From Streptomyces sp. NRRL F-6676 (lineage in GTDB: Bacteria > Actinomycetota > Actinomycetes > Streptomycetales > Streptomycetaceae): DNA of 64,000 nucleotides. The DNA is taken from assembly GCF_000725625.1 (NCBI RefSeq), contig NZ_JOHS01000001.1, positions 511,498 to 575,497 of the forward strand. Direction: 5' to 3'. Made by a program: the position numbers and the translations under genes. The notes under the pieces were generated by a model, which did no database searches, had not been told where the DNA came from, and saw only the letters and a program-made list of their open reading frames with translations. Numbering within the stretch: position 1 is the stretch's first letter; each line of letters starts with the position of its first letter. This document shows positions 34,591 to 43,324 of the stretch, one piece after another.

Positions 34591-35948
34591 CGCTTCTGCC
34601 TCGCCGTCCGCCAGGAGGCCTGGACCGCTTTCAGGAACTCCGCGCCGCTCGTGCGGCCGGACATGACCTCCTGGAGCTTGCCGCCCATGACGTTGAGCAT
34701 GTCGGTGGCGGTCCAGTCGTAGTAGCCGATCTGGGTTCCGGCGGCGATGGTGCGCTTGAGCGCGTCGAGGGTCTGGCTCTGGAGGCTGTTGCCGCCCTTC
34801 ACGCCGTCGGTGACGACGGGAAGCCGGCCGGTGTCGAGGATCTCCTGGCCGGTTCGCGGGGTGTGCAGGGCGGCGAGGAAGGCGACCGCGGCGGGGGTGA
34901 CCTTCGAGGAGGCGGAGATGTGCCAGGGGGAGGCGGTCGCTCCGGCGCCCCCGGTGGTCAGGGCACCGAAGCCGAACTTCCCGGGGTCGAGTGTGGCGCC
35001 GTTCCAGGAGCCGCCGACGAAGAAGACGCCCGAGCCCTTGGCGAAGCGGGAGACGGCGTCCTCGTTGCTCAGGCCGTCGTAGCCGGAGCCGAAGTAGCCC
35101 TTCTTCGCCCAGTCGGCCATCGTCCCGGCCGCCTTCGCGTTGCCCGGGGTGACGAAGGTGGTGTCCGCCTTGCCGCCGATCCAGTCCCGGATCGAGGCCG
35201 GTGACTGCTCGGTGGCGGCGAGGTCGGAGAAGATGTGGGTGGCGGCGTACTGGTCGCTGTTGCCCAGCATGATCGGCTGCTTGCCGGCCTTCTTGACGAG
35301 CGGCAGGTCCTTCTCCAGATCGGCGAGGGACCGCGGCGGCCGCAGGCCGACTTCCTCGAGCTGGGCCTTGTTGTAGTAGATGCCCTGGACCTCGCTGATG
35401 GGCGACATGCCGTAGAGATTGCCGTTGCCGAACGCGGTACCCGAGCCGTTCCAGCGGGCGGGGGCCAGGGTGCTGGCGCCGGTGCCGGTGATCCAGCCGT
35501 AGGCGGCCGCCACGTCGTCCAGCGGCCGGACCAGTTTGGCCTTGACCAGCGCCCCGTCGACCGCGTAGCCGATGTTGCCCTGGAAGAGGTCGGGCGGGTT
35601 GGTGCCGGAGGCGGCGTTGACGACGGTGGCGACGAGGTCGTCGAAGCTCTTATAGGTGAGGTCGACCCTGACGTTCGGATACCGCTTCTCGAAGGCCGGC
35701 ACCACGGACTTCATCAGGGGCTTCTCCGCCTGGTCCGCCCACATCCGCAGGGTGACCTCGCCGAGCTCCGCGACCTGTGCGGGGGTCACGGGGTCGGTGA
35801 CGGCGGGCTGGTTCGCGCCGGCGGGGCTCTTGCCCGCCCCGGGCGGGCTGCATCCGGCGCAGGCCAGCAGGGCGGCCAGCGCGGTGACCGCGGCGGCGAC
35901 CGGGGCGAGCCGGGGCGGGCCCGCCCCTTCACGGCGTACGGATTTCAT
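34587..35948 (-). CDS. ABC transporter solute-binding lipoprotein (CUT1)
   Basis: This is a 453-residue exported lipoprotein. Signal residues 1-30 end in the lipobox LLACAGC. The mature protein has the family 1 binding fold (VTLRMWADQAEKPLMKSVVPAFEKRYPNVRV, DLFQGNIGYAVDGALV, GIYYNKAQLEEVGL). It captures an oligosaccharide or glycoside outside the membrane. ATG 35948 gives a standard signal peptide, whereas longer frames have none. It is separated from the upstream dehydrogenase by 136 bases with a stable hairpin, a common place for mRNA processing to raise binding-protein levels. Confidence 0.9.
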   Translation of the reverse strand: MKSVRREGAGPPRLAPVAAAVTALAALLACAGCSPPGAGKSPAGANQPAVTDPVTPAQVAELGEVTLRMWADQAEKPLMKSVVPAFEKRYPNVRVDLTYKSFDDLVATVVNAASGTNPPDLFQGNIGYAVDGALVKAKLVRPLDDVAAAYGWITGTGASTLAPARWNGSGTAFGNGNLYGMSPISEVQGIYYNKAQLEEVGLRPPRSLADLEKDLPLVKKAGKQPIMLGNSDQYAATHIFSDLAATEQSPASIRDWIGGKADTTFVTPGNAKAAGTMADWAKKGYFGSGYDGLSNEDAVSRFAKGSGVFFVGGSWNGATLDPGKFGFGALTTGGAGATASPWHISASSKVTPAAVAFLAALHTPRTGQEILDTGRLPVVTDGVKGGNSLQSQTLDALKRTIAAGTQIGYYDWTATDMLNVMGGKLQEVMSGRTSGAEFLKAVQASWRTARQKR

Positions 35949-36021
35949 GGTGCACCGGTTCTCTGTACGGGGTGGCTGGGTCGGGAGGTGAGGGAGAGGG
36001 GGGCGGAGCCGCGCGGGCCGG

Positions 36022-36060
36022 ACCGTCCCGGGGAGGCGAGGGCGCGTGGGCCGGGACGGT
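36022..36060 (-). terminator. Intra-operon hairpin between dehydrogenase and binding protein
   Basis: ACCGTCCCGG (36022-36031) pairs perfectly with CCGGGACGGT (36051-36060) around a 19-base loop. It may be a partial terminator or an mRNA stabiliser; no second promoter was recognised downstream. Confidence 0.5.
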
Positions 36061-36084
36061 ACGGGCCGCGGGAGAGGCCCGGGG

Positions 36085-37404
36085 TCAGCCCTGGTAGGTG
36101 CGCAGCCGCAGGGTGGCCGTGGCCTCGTGGGCGGACATGCCCTCGCTCGCGGAGATGACCTCCACGGCCTCGGCGAGGAGCGGGGTCGCCTCCCGGGCGA
36201 CGCGCTGGTAGGTGAGCGGCTTGAGGTAGCGCGAGACGGACAGCCCGGCGCTGTGCCTGGCACCGCCCGCGGTCGGCAGGGTGTGGTTCGTGCCGGCCAT
36301 GCCCTTGTCCGAGTAGGCCACCGTGCTCCAGTGACCGAGGAAGAGGGAACCGTAGTTGTGCAGCGCGTCGTGGTACCAGTCGTCCTCGCCCGTGTGCACC
36401 TCCAGATGCTCGGGGGCGAACTCGTCCATGACCGCCACCGCGTCCTCCCGGCTGCCGACCAGGACGACCGAGCCGTAGTCGCGCCAGGCGGGGCCGCAGA
36501 TGTCCCGCGTGGACAGGGTCGTCAGCTGTCGTTCGACCGCGGCGACGACATCCCGCCCCAGCCGTTCGGAGGTGGTGACGAGGGCGGCCGGGGACGTCGG
36601 CCCGTGCTCGGCCTGACCGAGCAGGTCCGCGGCGACGGCCTCGGCGTCGGCCGTCCCGTCCGCGAGCACGGCGACCTCGGAGGGGCCCGCGAGCAGGTCG
36701 ATGGCGACCGTGCCGAACAGCTGGCGCTTGGCCTCGGCGACATAGGCGTTGCCCGCGCCGACGATCATGTCGACGGGTGGCCGGCCCAGCAGGCCGAACG
36801 CCATGGCGGCCAGCGCCTGCACGCCTCCCAGGACGTAGAGGTGGTCGATCCCGGACAGGTGCGCGGCGTAGGTGACGGCGTCGTTGGCGCGGCCGTCCGG
36901 CTGCGGGGGCGTGCATCCCACCACCGTCGGGACGCCCGCCACCTTGGCGACGCCCACGGTCATGAACGCGCTGGCCGTGAGCGGGAAGCGCCCGGCCGGC
37001 AGATACGCGCCGACCGCACCGACCGGAACGTAGCGCTGCCCGACCAGCAGCCCGGGGGCGATCTCCTCCTCGAAGTCCGTCAGATGCGCGCGCTGGAGCG
37101 CGGCGAAACGCCGGGTGCGCTCGGCACCGAGTTCGATCGCCTCCCGCAGGTCCTTCGGCAGCCGGTCGCCGCTGCGGGCCACCTCCGCCGCACCGAGTTC
37201 GACCGGGCCGTCGGACTGGCCGTCCAGGGAGCTCGCGTAGCGGCGGATCGCGTCCATGCCATGGCGCTCGATGTCCGACAGCATCCGGCTGACGGTCTCG
37301 ATCACCTCGGGGTCGCGCTGGGCCGGGGGAGCGTCCACCTCGGGAGCCTTGAGCAGGGTGAATCGGCCGGCGAAGGCGGTGGTGAAGCGGTGGCTCAATT
37401 TCAT
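36085..37404 (-). CDS. Histidinol dehydrogenase-like NAD(+)-dependent alcohol dehydrogenase
   Basis: This 439-residue protein is a full-length HisD homologue. GTNHTLPTAGGARH, the catalytic pair in DEFAPEHLEVH and the late zinc-ligand His in SEGMSAHEA are kept. HisD oxidises an alcohol to a carboxylate in two NAD+ steps. This copy is not with his genes; it starts a catabolic operon under a LysR gene. In that setting HisD paralogues, for example those acting on dihydroxypropanesulfonate, oxidise other amino- or sulfo-alcohols. ATG 37404 is chosen at the start of homology. The substrate is unknown. Confidence 0.85.
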   Translation of the reverse strand: MKLSHRFTTAFAGRFTLLKAPEVDAPPAQRDPEVIETVSRMLSDIERHGMDAIRRYASSLDGQSDGPVELGAAEVARSGDRLPKDLREAIELGAERTRRFAALQRAHLTDFEEEIAPGLLVGQRYVPVGAVGAYLPAGRFPLTASAFMTVGVAKVAGVPTVVGCTPPQPDGRANDAVTYAAHLSGIDHLYVLGGVQALAAMAFGLLGRPPVDMIVGAGNAYVAEAKRQLFGTVAIDLLAGPSEVAVLADGTADAEAVAADLLGQAEHGPTSPAALVTTSERLGRDVVAAVERQLTTLSTRDICGPAWRDYGSVVLVGSREDAVAVMDEFAPEHLEVHTGEDDWYHDALHNYGSLFLGHWSTVAYSDKGMAGTNHTLPTAGGARHSAGLSVSRYLKPLTYQRVAREATPLLAEAVEVISASEGMSAHEATATLRLRTYQG

Positions 37405-37433
37405 GCATCCGAGCCTGAAGCAGCACCTTCTCA

Positions 37434-37454
37434 AGGACAACCCCGAATTGTCCT
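37434..37454. promoter_or_regulatory. Inverted repeat 1 in LysR divergent promoter
   Basis: AGGACAA (37434-37440) and TTGTCCT (37448-37454) are exact reverse complements around a 7-base spacer, 30 bases upstream of the dehydrogenase start. This is the expected position of a LysR activation site near the target promoter. Confidence 0.7.
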
Positions 37455-37461
37455 CGGCATT

Positions 37462-37480
37462 CCATAGGGCCGCCCTATGG
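37462..37480. promoter_or_regulatory. Inverted repeat 2, perfect 19-bp palindrome
   Basis: CCATAGGGC and GCCCTATGG flank a single C, a perfect palindrome containing a T-N11-A core as in LysR recognition sites. It ends 12 bases before the LysR start, so the LysR protein bound there would repress its own gene while activating the dehydrogenase. Confidence 0.78.
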
Positions 37481-37492
37481 CACAATCCCGGC

Positions 37493-38410
37493 ATGCCTCC
37501 CTCCGCCGCCGCCGCGATCACCCTCAACCAGTTGCGGGCCTTCCTCGCCTCCGCACGGCTGGGCACGTTCTCCGCCGCCGCGGCCGAGCTGCGGACGACC
37601 CAGCCCTCCGTGTCGGAGCTGATCAAACGCATGGAGGAGCACTACCGGGTGCCCCTGTTCACCCGCGGCCCGCGCCGGCTGGTGCTGACCGCGGCGGGCC
37701 AGGAACTCCTGCCCTACGCCCAGCAGGCCACCGAGGCGGCCGACGGCGCCGACCGCGCCCTGCGCTCCCTGACCTCCCTCGACGGCGGCGTCGCCACCTT
37801 CGGCCTGCTGCGCAACGCCGACTACTACTTCCTGTCCGAACTGCTGGAGACCTTCCACGCCCGTCACCCCAGGGTGCGGCTGCGGATCGTCGGCCTGAAC
37901 TCCGTCGAGGTCGCGGAAGCCGTCACCGCCGGGGACCTGGAGGCGGGGCTCGTCGTCCTGCCCATCGACGCCGAGGGGCTCGACGTCACTCCCCTCATGC
38001 GGGACGAGGTCGTCTACACCTCCGCCGACCCCGAGCGCACGGCACGGCCCGTCACCATGGCCGACCTCGCCAAGGCGAACCTCATCCTCTACGACGCCCA
38101 CTACGGCTGGCGGGACCCCACCCGCCGCCAGCTCGCCGAACGCGCCCAGGTGGAGGGCGTCGTCCTCTCCGCGGCCATCGAGGTCGAGCACGTCGAATCC
38201 GCGCTGCACATCGTGGCCCGGGGAGCCGGCGACACGATCGTCTCCCGCGCGGTCTCCCGCAGCCGCACCTTCCCCGACACCCTCCACACCGTCGGCTTCG
38301 CGGAGCCCCTCTACGACACGATCGCGGTGGTCCGCAGACAGGGCTCGGTACTGTCACCGGCGACCCGGGAGATCACCCGCCTGGCCCGGCGGATGCTGCT
38401 GGCGCACTGA
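37493..38410 (+). CDS. LysR-family regulator of the adjacent catabolic operon
   Basis: This is a 305-residue LysR protein. The N-terminal HTH is ITLNQLRAFLASARLGTFSAAAAELRTTQPSVSELI (about 10-45) and the C-terminal part an effector-binding domain (90-300). The ATG at 37493 is preceded by CACAAT 6 bases upstream, fitting a leaderless start. Its divergence from the HisD-like gene with two palindromes between is the classic LysR layout. The co-inducer is probably a metabolite of the imported compound. Confidence 0.9.
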   Translation: MPPSAAAAITLNQLRAFLASARLGTFSAAAAELRTTQPSVSELIKRMEEHYRVPLFTRGPRRLVLTAAGQELLPYAQQATEAADGADRALRSLTSLDGGVATFGLLRNADYYFLSELLETFHARHPRVRLRIVGLNSVEVAEAVTAGDLEAGLVVLPIDAEGLDVTPLMRDEVVYTSADPERTARPVTMADLAKANLILYDAHYGWRDPTRRQLAERAQVEGVVLSAAIEVEHVESALHIVARGAGDTIVSRAVSRSRTFPDTLHTVGFAEPLYDTIAVVRRQGSVLSPATREITRLARRMLLAH

Positions 38411-38414
38411 GGAC

Positions 38415-38590
38415 AGCGGCGCGGTCCCGGCCCCGGTGAACGCGAAGGCCGCGGTGTTGCCGGCCCTGCCGCTCCGGTGGTCGTCGCCCCGGAAGCACTG
38501 CGCGGCGCAGCCCGTGCCGGAGTTCCACGCACCCTGGTACGTGACCGTGCCGGGTGTGCACGCGGTCTTGGCCGAGGTCCTGACAGCCGC
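38415..38590 (-). pseudogene. Remnant of a carbohydrate-binding module
   Basis: Read on the minus strand, about 45 residues (CTPGTVTYQGAW, GCAAQCFRGDDHRSGRAG, NTAAFAFTGAG) resemble the opening of CBM-like modules with the pattern Y-G-W ... GDDH-S ... ATF-FTGT. No start, signal peptide or downstream domain is present. It is probably the rest of a deleted secreted hydrolase gene. The similarity is by pattern only. Confidence 0.4.
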
Positions 38591-38674
38591 TAAGGTCCGG
38601 ACCAGCCACGTCCCGGACGGGTCGCCGACCGGACGGGTTTCTGCTGTGCCGCTCCTACCCCTGTGAGGAAGCCG

Positions 38675-39982
38675 ATGGCAGGTCCGAACTCGACAAGCCG
38701 TTCCCACGCACCGGTGCGCGTGCGTGCACTCGTCGCCCTCGCTGCGGCCTGCGCGGCAGCCCTCGCCGCCACGGCGTCGACCGCCTCGGCGACCGCGCCG
38801 GCGCAGGCGGAGCCGCACGTGGCGGCCGTCGCGTCGGGTCCCGGCTATGTCGCGATGGGCAGTTCCTTCGCGGCCGGACCGGGGATTCCGCCCACGCAGG
38901 GCAGCGAGGGTGCCTCGGCATGCGCCCGCTCGGCCGTCAACTACCCGAGCATCGTGGCCCGTGAGACCGGGGCGAACCTCACGGACGTCTCGTGCAGCGG
39001 CGCGACGACCGCGAACGTGCTGACGACCGGTCAGTCCGGGCAGCCTCCGCAGGTGCGGGCCGTGACCTCGGAGACCCGCGTGGTCACCGTCACCATCGGT
39101 GGCAACGATGTCAACTACCTGGGCAGCATCAACGCCTACTCCTGTCAGACCGGCGGCGGCAACAACTGCGGCACGGTGGACCGGAACGCGATCGACCAGA
39201 CCTTCCCCGCCCTGGCCGGACGGATCGAGAACGTCGTGCAGGCCGTCCGCGGCGCCGCACCACAGGCACACGTCTACCTGGTCAACTACTTCACCCTCCT
39301 GCCGGCCTCGGGGGTGTGCGCGAACGTCCCGCTGACCGATGACCAGGCGGCGTTCGAGCGGAGCATCGCCTCGCGCCTGGCCGAGGCCACCGCGACCGCG
39401 GCGAGCGCCACGGGGGCCACCCTGGTCGACCTGGCTGCCGCGAGCCGCGGGCACGACGCGTGCGCGGCGAGCCCGTGGGTGGAGTCGTACCGCCCGGCCG
39501 CCGGGCGTGTCACCTACCACCCGAACGAGGCGGGGATGAGAGCGGCGGCCGCACTCGTCGAGTCCGCTCTCGACTCCGGCGGCCAGACGGCCACGGTGAC
39601 GTTCCGCTCGGGCATCGAGGGGAAGTGCGCCGACGTGCGGAACTCCGGCACCGCCGACGGCACGCCCGTACAGCTTTACGCCTGCAACGGCACAGGTGCG
39701 CAGCGATGGACGTACGTCCCCGGCGCGGGCGGCACGCTGCGGGCCCTGGGCCGCTGCCTCGACGTGAACGGCGGCGCGACCGCGAACGGGACCAAGGTCC
39801 AGCTCTGGACGTGCAACGGCACCGGCGCCCAGCGCTGGGTGACGGGCCCGGACTCCTCGCTGATCAACCCGCAGTCCGGTCGTTGCCTGGACGACCCGGG
39901 GAGTTCCACGGCGGACGGGACCCAGTTGCAGATCTACGACTGCAATGGCACGGCGGCCCAGCGCTGGACTCCGACCGCGTGA
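38675..39982 (+). CDS. Secreted SGNH/GDSL hydrolase with ricin-type lectin domain
   Basis: This 435-residue exported esterase has a Sec signal (about 1-45). The SGNH domain has block I YVAMGSSFAAG (Ser nucleophile; the usual GDS is GSS), block III VTIGGNDVNYL and block V YHPNEAGM with the catalytic His. A beta-trefoil at about 305-435 follows, with three copies of NGTGAQRW/NGTAAQRW. It likely cleaves ester groups on a polysaccharide bound by the lectin part. ATG 38675 follows GAGGAAG; the GTG at 38663 is an in-frame alternative. Confidence 0.88.
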   Translation: MAGPNSTSRSHAPVRVRALVALAAACAAALAATASTASATAPAQAEPHVAAVASGPGYVAMGSSFAAGPGIPPTQGSEGASACARSAVNYPSIVARETGANLTDVSCSGATTANVLTTGQSGQPPQVRAVTSETRVVTVTIGGNDVNYLGSINAYSCQTGGGNNCGTVDRNAIDQTFPALAGRIENVVQAVRGAAPQAHVYLVNYFTLLPASGVCANVPLTDDQAAFERSIASRLAEATATAASATGATLVDLAAASRGHDACAASPWVESYRPAAGRVTYHPNEAGMRAAAALVESALDSGGQTATVTFRSGIEGKCADVRNSGTADGTPVQLYACNGTGAQRWTYVPGAGGTLRALGRCLDVNGGATANGTKVQLWTCNGTGAQRWVTGPDSSLINPQSGRCLDDPGSSTADGTQLQIYDCNGTAAQRWTPTA

Positions 39983-40134
39983 CGCCGGCCCGTGTGACAT
40001 GCGGCGGTCGGACGGACCCCGATCTCCTGGGCACCACCCCGGACCTTCGTCTGACCGGCTCGACCACCTGACAGCCCCTCGGCTTCCGGCCCTGGCCGGG
40101 CCGTACGCCGACGATCCGCAGCACGTTCCGCGTG

Positions 40135-40986
40135 TCACCGGGAACCCGCGGCCACCAGGGTCGCGGTGAGGGGTTCGAGTTCCGTGATCAGTTCGTCGAG
40201 TTCGGTGGAGGACAGGGCCTCGTAGGGCGGAGCGGCGAGTTCGTCGGTGAGCGTTTCGATGCGCTGTTTGGTCGTGCGGCCGGCGTCGGTGAAGCGCCCC
40301 TCGGTGTCGATGAGTCCCCGTTCGCGCATACCGCCCATGACCGCGGCCAGGCGCTCTTTCGGCAGGTGATGGACGCGTCCGAACGACTCCGGGGGATGGA
40401 TGCCCTGTTCCAGGGCGGAGAGCAGGTGAGCCTCCGTGCCGCCGATGCGCGCGGCGACGAGAGCGGCGATGTGCCCGTCGCCGCGGTGCTCACGGAGCAT
40501 CGTGGCGGAATGCCACAACCGGGCGACGGGTTCGCAGGGCACTTCGAGGCCGCGCATGCCGGCGTACATCACCCGGCCTTCGACGGGGGCGTTGGTCGCG
40601 GCCTTGGTGGCCAGGTCCGCGGCGCGCGCCAGGCCGGGAGAGCCGGCCACCTCGTCGCCGAGGATGCGGCGCAGGGAGGCCGCGCTGCCACGCTCCCGCG
40701 CGGCGACCGAGGCCTCGGGCGGGATCGTCTCCCATGCGCTGGGGATGTGCCGTGCGGCCTCCCCTTCGGCGAAGCTGTAGAAGGCCGCGTGCACGACGCG
40801 GGCCGGCACCCGCCCCAGGGGTGCGGCGCGGCTGGCGAAGTAGCCGTCCCAGTAAGTGCGGTGGCCGAGTGCGGCCAGTTCCTCGTTGCACTCGTCGGCG
40901 AAGTAGGTGACGAGGCAGATCGGCTCCAGGAGTTCGAACATGCGACGGGCGATGCGAGCCATCGGATGCGCGTGCGTGTTGCCCAC
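40135..40986 (-). CDS. SCO6745-family protein
   Basis: This is a 283-residue, largely helical cytoplasmic protein. The opening ARIARRMFELLEPICLVTYFADECNEELAALG and the phrase WDGYFASRAAPLG fit the actinobacterial SCO6745 family. The C-terminal third (LPKERLAAVMGGMRERGLIDTEGRFTDAGR) looks like a winged helix. The function is unknown. The GTG at 40986 is chosen because GGAGGA lies 5 bases upstream. It is divergent from the GntR gene, with 288 bases of unremarkable DNA between. Confidence 0.78.
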   Translation of the reverse strand: MGNTHAHPMARIARRMFELLEPICLVTYFADECNEELAALGHRTYWDGYFASRAAPLGRVPARVVHAAFYSFAEGEAARHIPSAWETIPPEASVAARERGSAASLRRILGDEVAGSPGLARAADLATKAATNAPVEGRVMYAGMRGLEVPCEPVARLWHSATMLREHRGDGHIAALVAARIGGTEAHLLSALEQGIHPPESFGRVHHLPKERLAAVMGGMRERGLIDTEGRFTDAGRTTKQRIETLTDELAAPPYEALSSTELDELITELEPLTATLVAAGSR

Positions 40987-41274
40987 TGGGTCCTCCCTCG
41001 GTCGGATGTGCCGACTTGGACCGTCCGGCACACCGAAACTCATCGGCGAGCGAAGGGAAACCGGTGGCACTGGCACTGGCCACGGTTTGCGCGCGCATCC
41101 TTCACGGCCCGGTCGGGGAACCGAACGCGGTCCCTTCGTGTCGCGCAGCCGGTCGCGCCTCGGCCGCCACCGGCCTGACCCCACTGGCGCGCGCCGCCGC
41201 CGGGCGGCCTGTTTCCGCCACCCCGCGGCACCCCGCGTCATCCCGTCCTTTGCCGCCGTGTGGAGGGCCCGCCA

Positions 41275-42063
41275 ATGGCCAACCCGCGCGTCTGGGAGGA
41301 TCCCTGCGTGGACTACCCGAACGACCAGGCCCCCGGCGCCCCCGTTCGCTCCGGGATTCCGGAGCACGGCCGCGTGCCGAAGTACTACGCCGTCAAGGCG
41401 CGGATCGACCGTCTCGTGGCCGAGCTGGGGGAAGGCGGCGTCATCCCCACCGAGCGCGATCTCTCCGAGCGGTACGAGGTCGCCCGCGAGACGGTCCGGC
41501 AGGCTCTGCGTGAGCTCGTGCTGGAGGGCAAGCTGCGCCGGCAGGGGCGCGGCACCGTCGTCGCCGGCCCCAAGCTGGCCCAGCCGCTGTCGCTGGCCAG
41601 CTACACCGAGGGCGTGCGCCGCCAGGGGCGTACGCCCGGCCGCGCGCTCGTGACCCTGGACCGCTTTCCCTGCCCCGACCCGCTCGCCGCCGAGACCGGC
41701 CTCACACGCGGGGAGCCCGTCTGGCATCTGGAGCGCGTGCTGCTCGCGGACGAGGAGCGGGTCGGCCTGGAGAGCACCTACGTCGCCGTGGCGCGCGTCC
41801 CCGATCTCGACACCGCCTTCGACCCCGACTCGTCCTTCTACGCCCATCTCGCCGGGCGGGGCATCGCCTTCGGTGACGCCGACGAACGCATCGAGACGGT
41901 GCTCGCCACCCCCCGCGAGGCCCTGCTCATCGGCACCCCGCCGGCTCTGCCCATGCTGCTCATCCACCGCGTCTCCCGCGACACGCAGGGCCGCCCGCTG
42001 GAGCGGGTGCGCACGCTGTACCGGGGGGACCGTTTCTCCTTCACCGCCCACCTGCGTGGCTGA
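41275..42063 (+). CDS. GntR/HutC-type regulator with UTRA domain, phosphonate locus
   Basis: This 262-residue protein has a winged HTH (IPTERDLSERYEVARETVRQALRELVLEGKLRRQGRGTVV, about 50-95) and a UTRA ligand domain (100-260). It lies directly ahead of a phosphonate catabolic operon, so its ligand is probably an aminophosphonate or a breakdown product. ATG 41275 has GGAGGG 7 bases upstream. A near-palindromic GGTCTAGCCC, close to the HutC-type consensus, lies 45 bases past the stop in front of the operon. Confidence 0.85.
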   Translation: MANPRVWEDPCVDYPNDQAPGAPVRSGIPEHGRVPKYYAVKARIDRLVAELGEGGVIPTERDLSERYEVARETVRQALRELVLEGKLRRQGRGTVVAGPKLAQPLSLASYTEGVRRQGRTPGRALVTLDRFPCPDPLAAETGLTRGEPVWHLERVLLADEERVGLESTYVAVARVPDLDTAFDPDSSFYAHLAGRGIAFGDADERIETVLATPREALLIGTPPALPMLLIHRVSRDTQGRPLERVRTLYRGDRFSFTAHLRG

Positions 42064-42108
42064 GACACGTCCTCGCTCACCGGCCAAATATGTAACGGTA
42101 AGATAACG

Positions 42109-42118
42109 GGTCTAGCCC
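42109..42118. promoter_or_regulatory. HutC-type operator before phosphonate operon
   Basis: GGTCTAGCCC differs at one position from the palindrome GGTCTAGACC recognised by GntR/HutC regulators such as DasR and PhnF. It overlaps the expected transcription start after a -10-like TAAGAT (42099-42104). TAACGG occurs twice just upstream, 11 bases apart. Confidence 0.6.
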
Positions 42119-42194
42119 AAACGTGATGGCCGGTTCACGCTCTCGTTGTCGGCCGGATTCCTTCGGTTCCCCGATGCCAAGGAGCGTTGCCGTC

Positions 42195-43319
42195 GTGAGA
42201 GTGATAGTCGTCGGAGCCGGCGTGGTGGGCACCATGCACGCCTGGCACGCAATGGAACGCGGCCACGAGGTCGTACAGATCGAGCGCGAGACCGAGGCGC
42301 GCGGCGCCTCGCTGCGCAACTTCGGCCAGATCTGGGTGAGCGGCCGCGCGGGCGGCGAGGAACTGGAGACCGCGCTGCGGGCCCGGGAGCTGTGGGAGGA
42401 GATCGGCGGCCGGATCCCGGCGCTCGGCTTCCGCCCGAACGGCTCGCTGACCCCGCTGCGCGGCGACCTGGAACGCGCCGTCGGCGAGGCGGCCGTCGCC
42501 CGCCCGGACGCCGCCGTCCGCGGCCACAAGCTCCTCACCCCCGGTGAGGCCCGCGCCCTCAACCCCGCCCTGCGCGGCGGGTTCGACGCCGCCCTGTACT
42601 GCGAGCGCGACGCCGCCGTCGAACCGCGCACCGCCCAGCTCGCCCTGCGCGCGGAGCTGCTGAAGTCCCCGCACTACACCTTCCTGCCCGGCCGCGAGGT
42701 CCGTGACGTCGTCGGCGAGCGGGCCGTTCGCGACGACCACGGCGACGTGCACACCGGCGACGTCGTCGTCCTCGCCACCGGCGCCTGGCTCGGCGGCCTC
42801 GTGCGCGAGCTGACCGGACCTGACCTGCCCGTGCGCAGGGTCCGCCTCCAGATGATGCAGACCGACCCCCTCGGCGAACCGCTGACCACCTCGGTCGCCG
42901 ACGCCGACAGTTTCCGCTACTACCCCGCGTACCGCTCGCCCGCCCTGGACGAGCTGAACGCACGGCAGCCGCAGCCGGCCACGGCCGCGGAGCACCGGAT
43001 GCAGCTGCTGATGGTCCAGCGCGCCGACGGCGGCCTGACCATCGGCGACACCCACGAGTACGAGCACCCTTTCGCCTTCGACACCGTCGAGGACCCCTAC
43101 GAGCACCTCACCGGCGTCGTCGAGTCCCTCCTCGGCCGCCCGCTGCCGAGGATCCGCCGCCGCTGGGCCGGGGTGTACGCGCAGTGCACGGACACCAGCC
43201 GAGTCGTGCACCGCCAGCAGGTGCGCGAAGGCGTCTGGCTGGTCACCGGGCCCGGGGGGCGCGGCATGACCTGCTCGCCCGCGATAGCCGAGACCACCGC
43301 GAACGAACTGAACTGGTGA
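42195..43319 (+). CDS. FAD-dependent oxidoreductase of phosphonate cluster (TIGR03364 type)
   Basis: This is a 374-residue DAO-fold flavoenzyme. The Rossmann motif VIVVGAGVVGTMHAWHAMERGHEV is at 3-26, then ASLRNFGQIWVSGR, and the closing FAD motif TGPGGRGMTCSPAIAE. This subfamily is found with phosphonate uptake and phosphonatase genes. Members have been linked to oxidation of 2-aminoethylphosphonate or its N-methyl form, giving phosphonoacetaldehyde. That would supply the next enzyme without a PhnW transaminase, none of which is in the window. The GTG is chosen for AAGGAG 10 bases upstream. Confidence 0.82.
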   Translation: MRVIVVGAGVVGTMHAWHAMERGHEVVQIERETEARGASLRNFGQIWVSGRAGGEELETALRARELWEEIGGRIPALGFRPNGSLTPLRGDLERAVGEAAVARPDAAVRGHKLLTPGEARALNPALRGGFDAALYCERDAAVEPRTAQLALRAELLKSPHYTFLPGREVRDVVGERAVRDDHGDVHTGDVVVLATGAWLGGLVRELTGPDLPVRRVRLQMMQTDPLGEPLTTSVADADSFRYYPAYRSPALDELNARQPQPATAAEHRMQLLMVQRADGGLTIGDTHEYEHPFAFDTVEDPYEHLTGVVESLLGRPLPRIRRRWAGVYAQCTDTSRVVHRQQVREGVWLVTGPGGRGMTCSPAIAETTANELNW

Positions 43320-43324
43320 CCACC

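Noticed and set aside
36085..37404. Histidine biosynthesis hisD
   Set aside because: No other his gene is near, and the gene heads a LysR-controlled transport/catabolic operon; a paralogue with other substrate is more likely.
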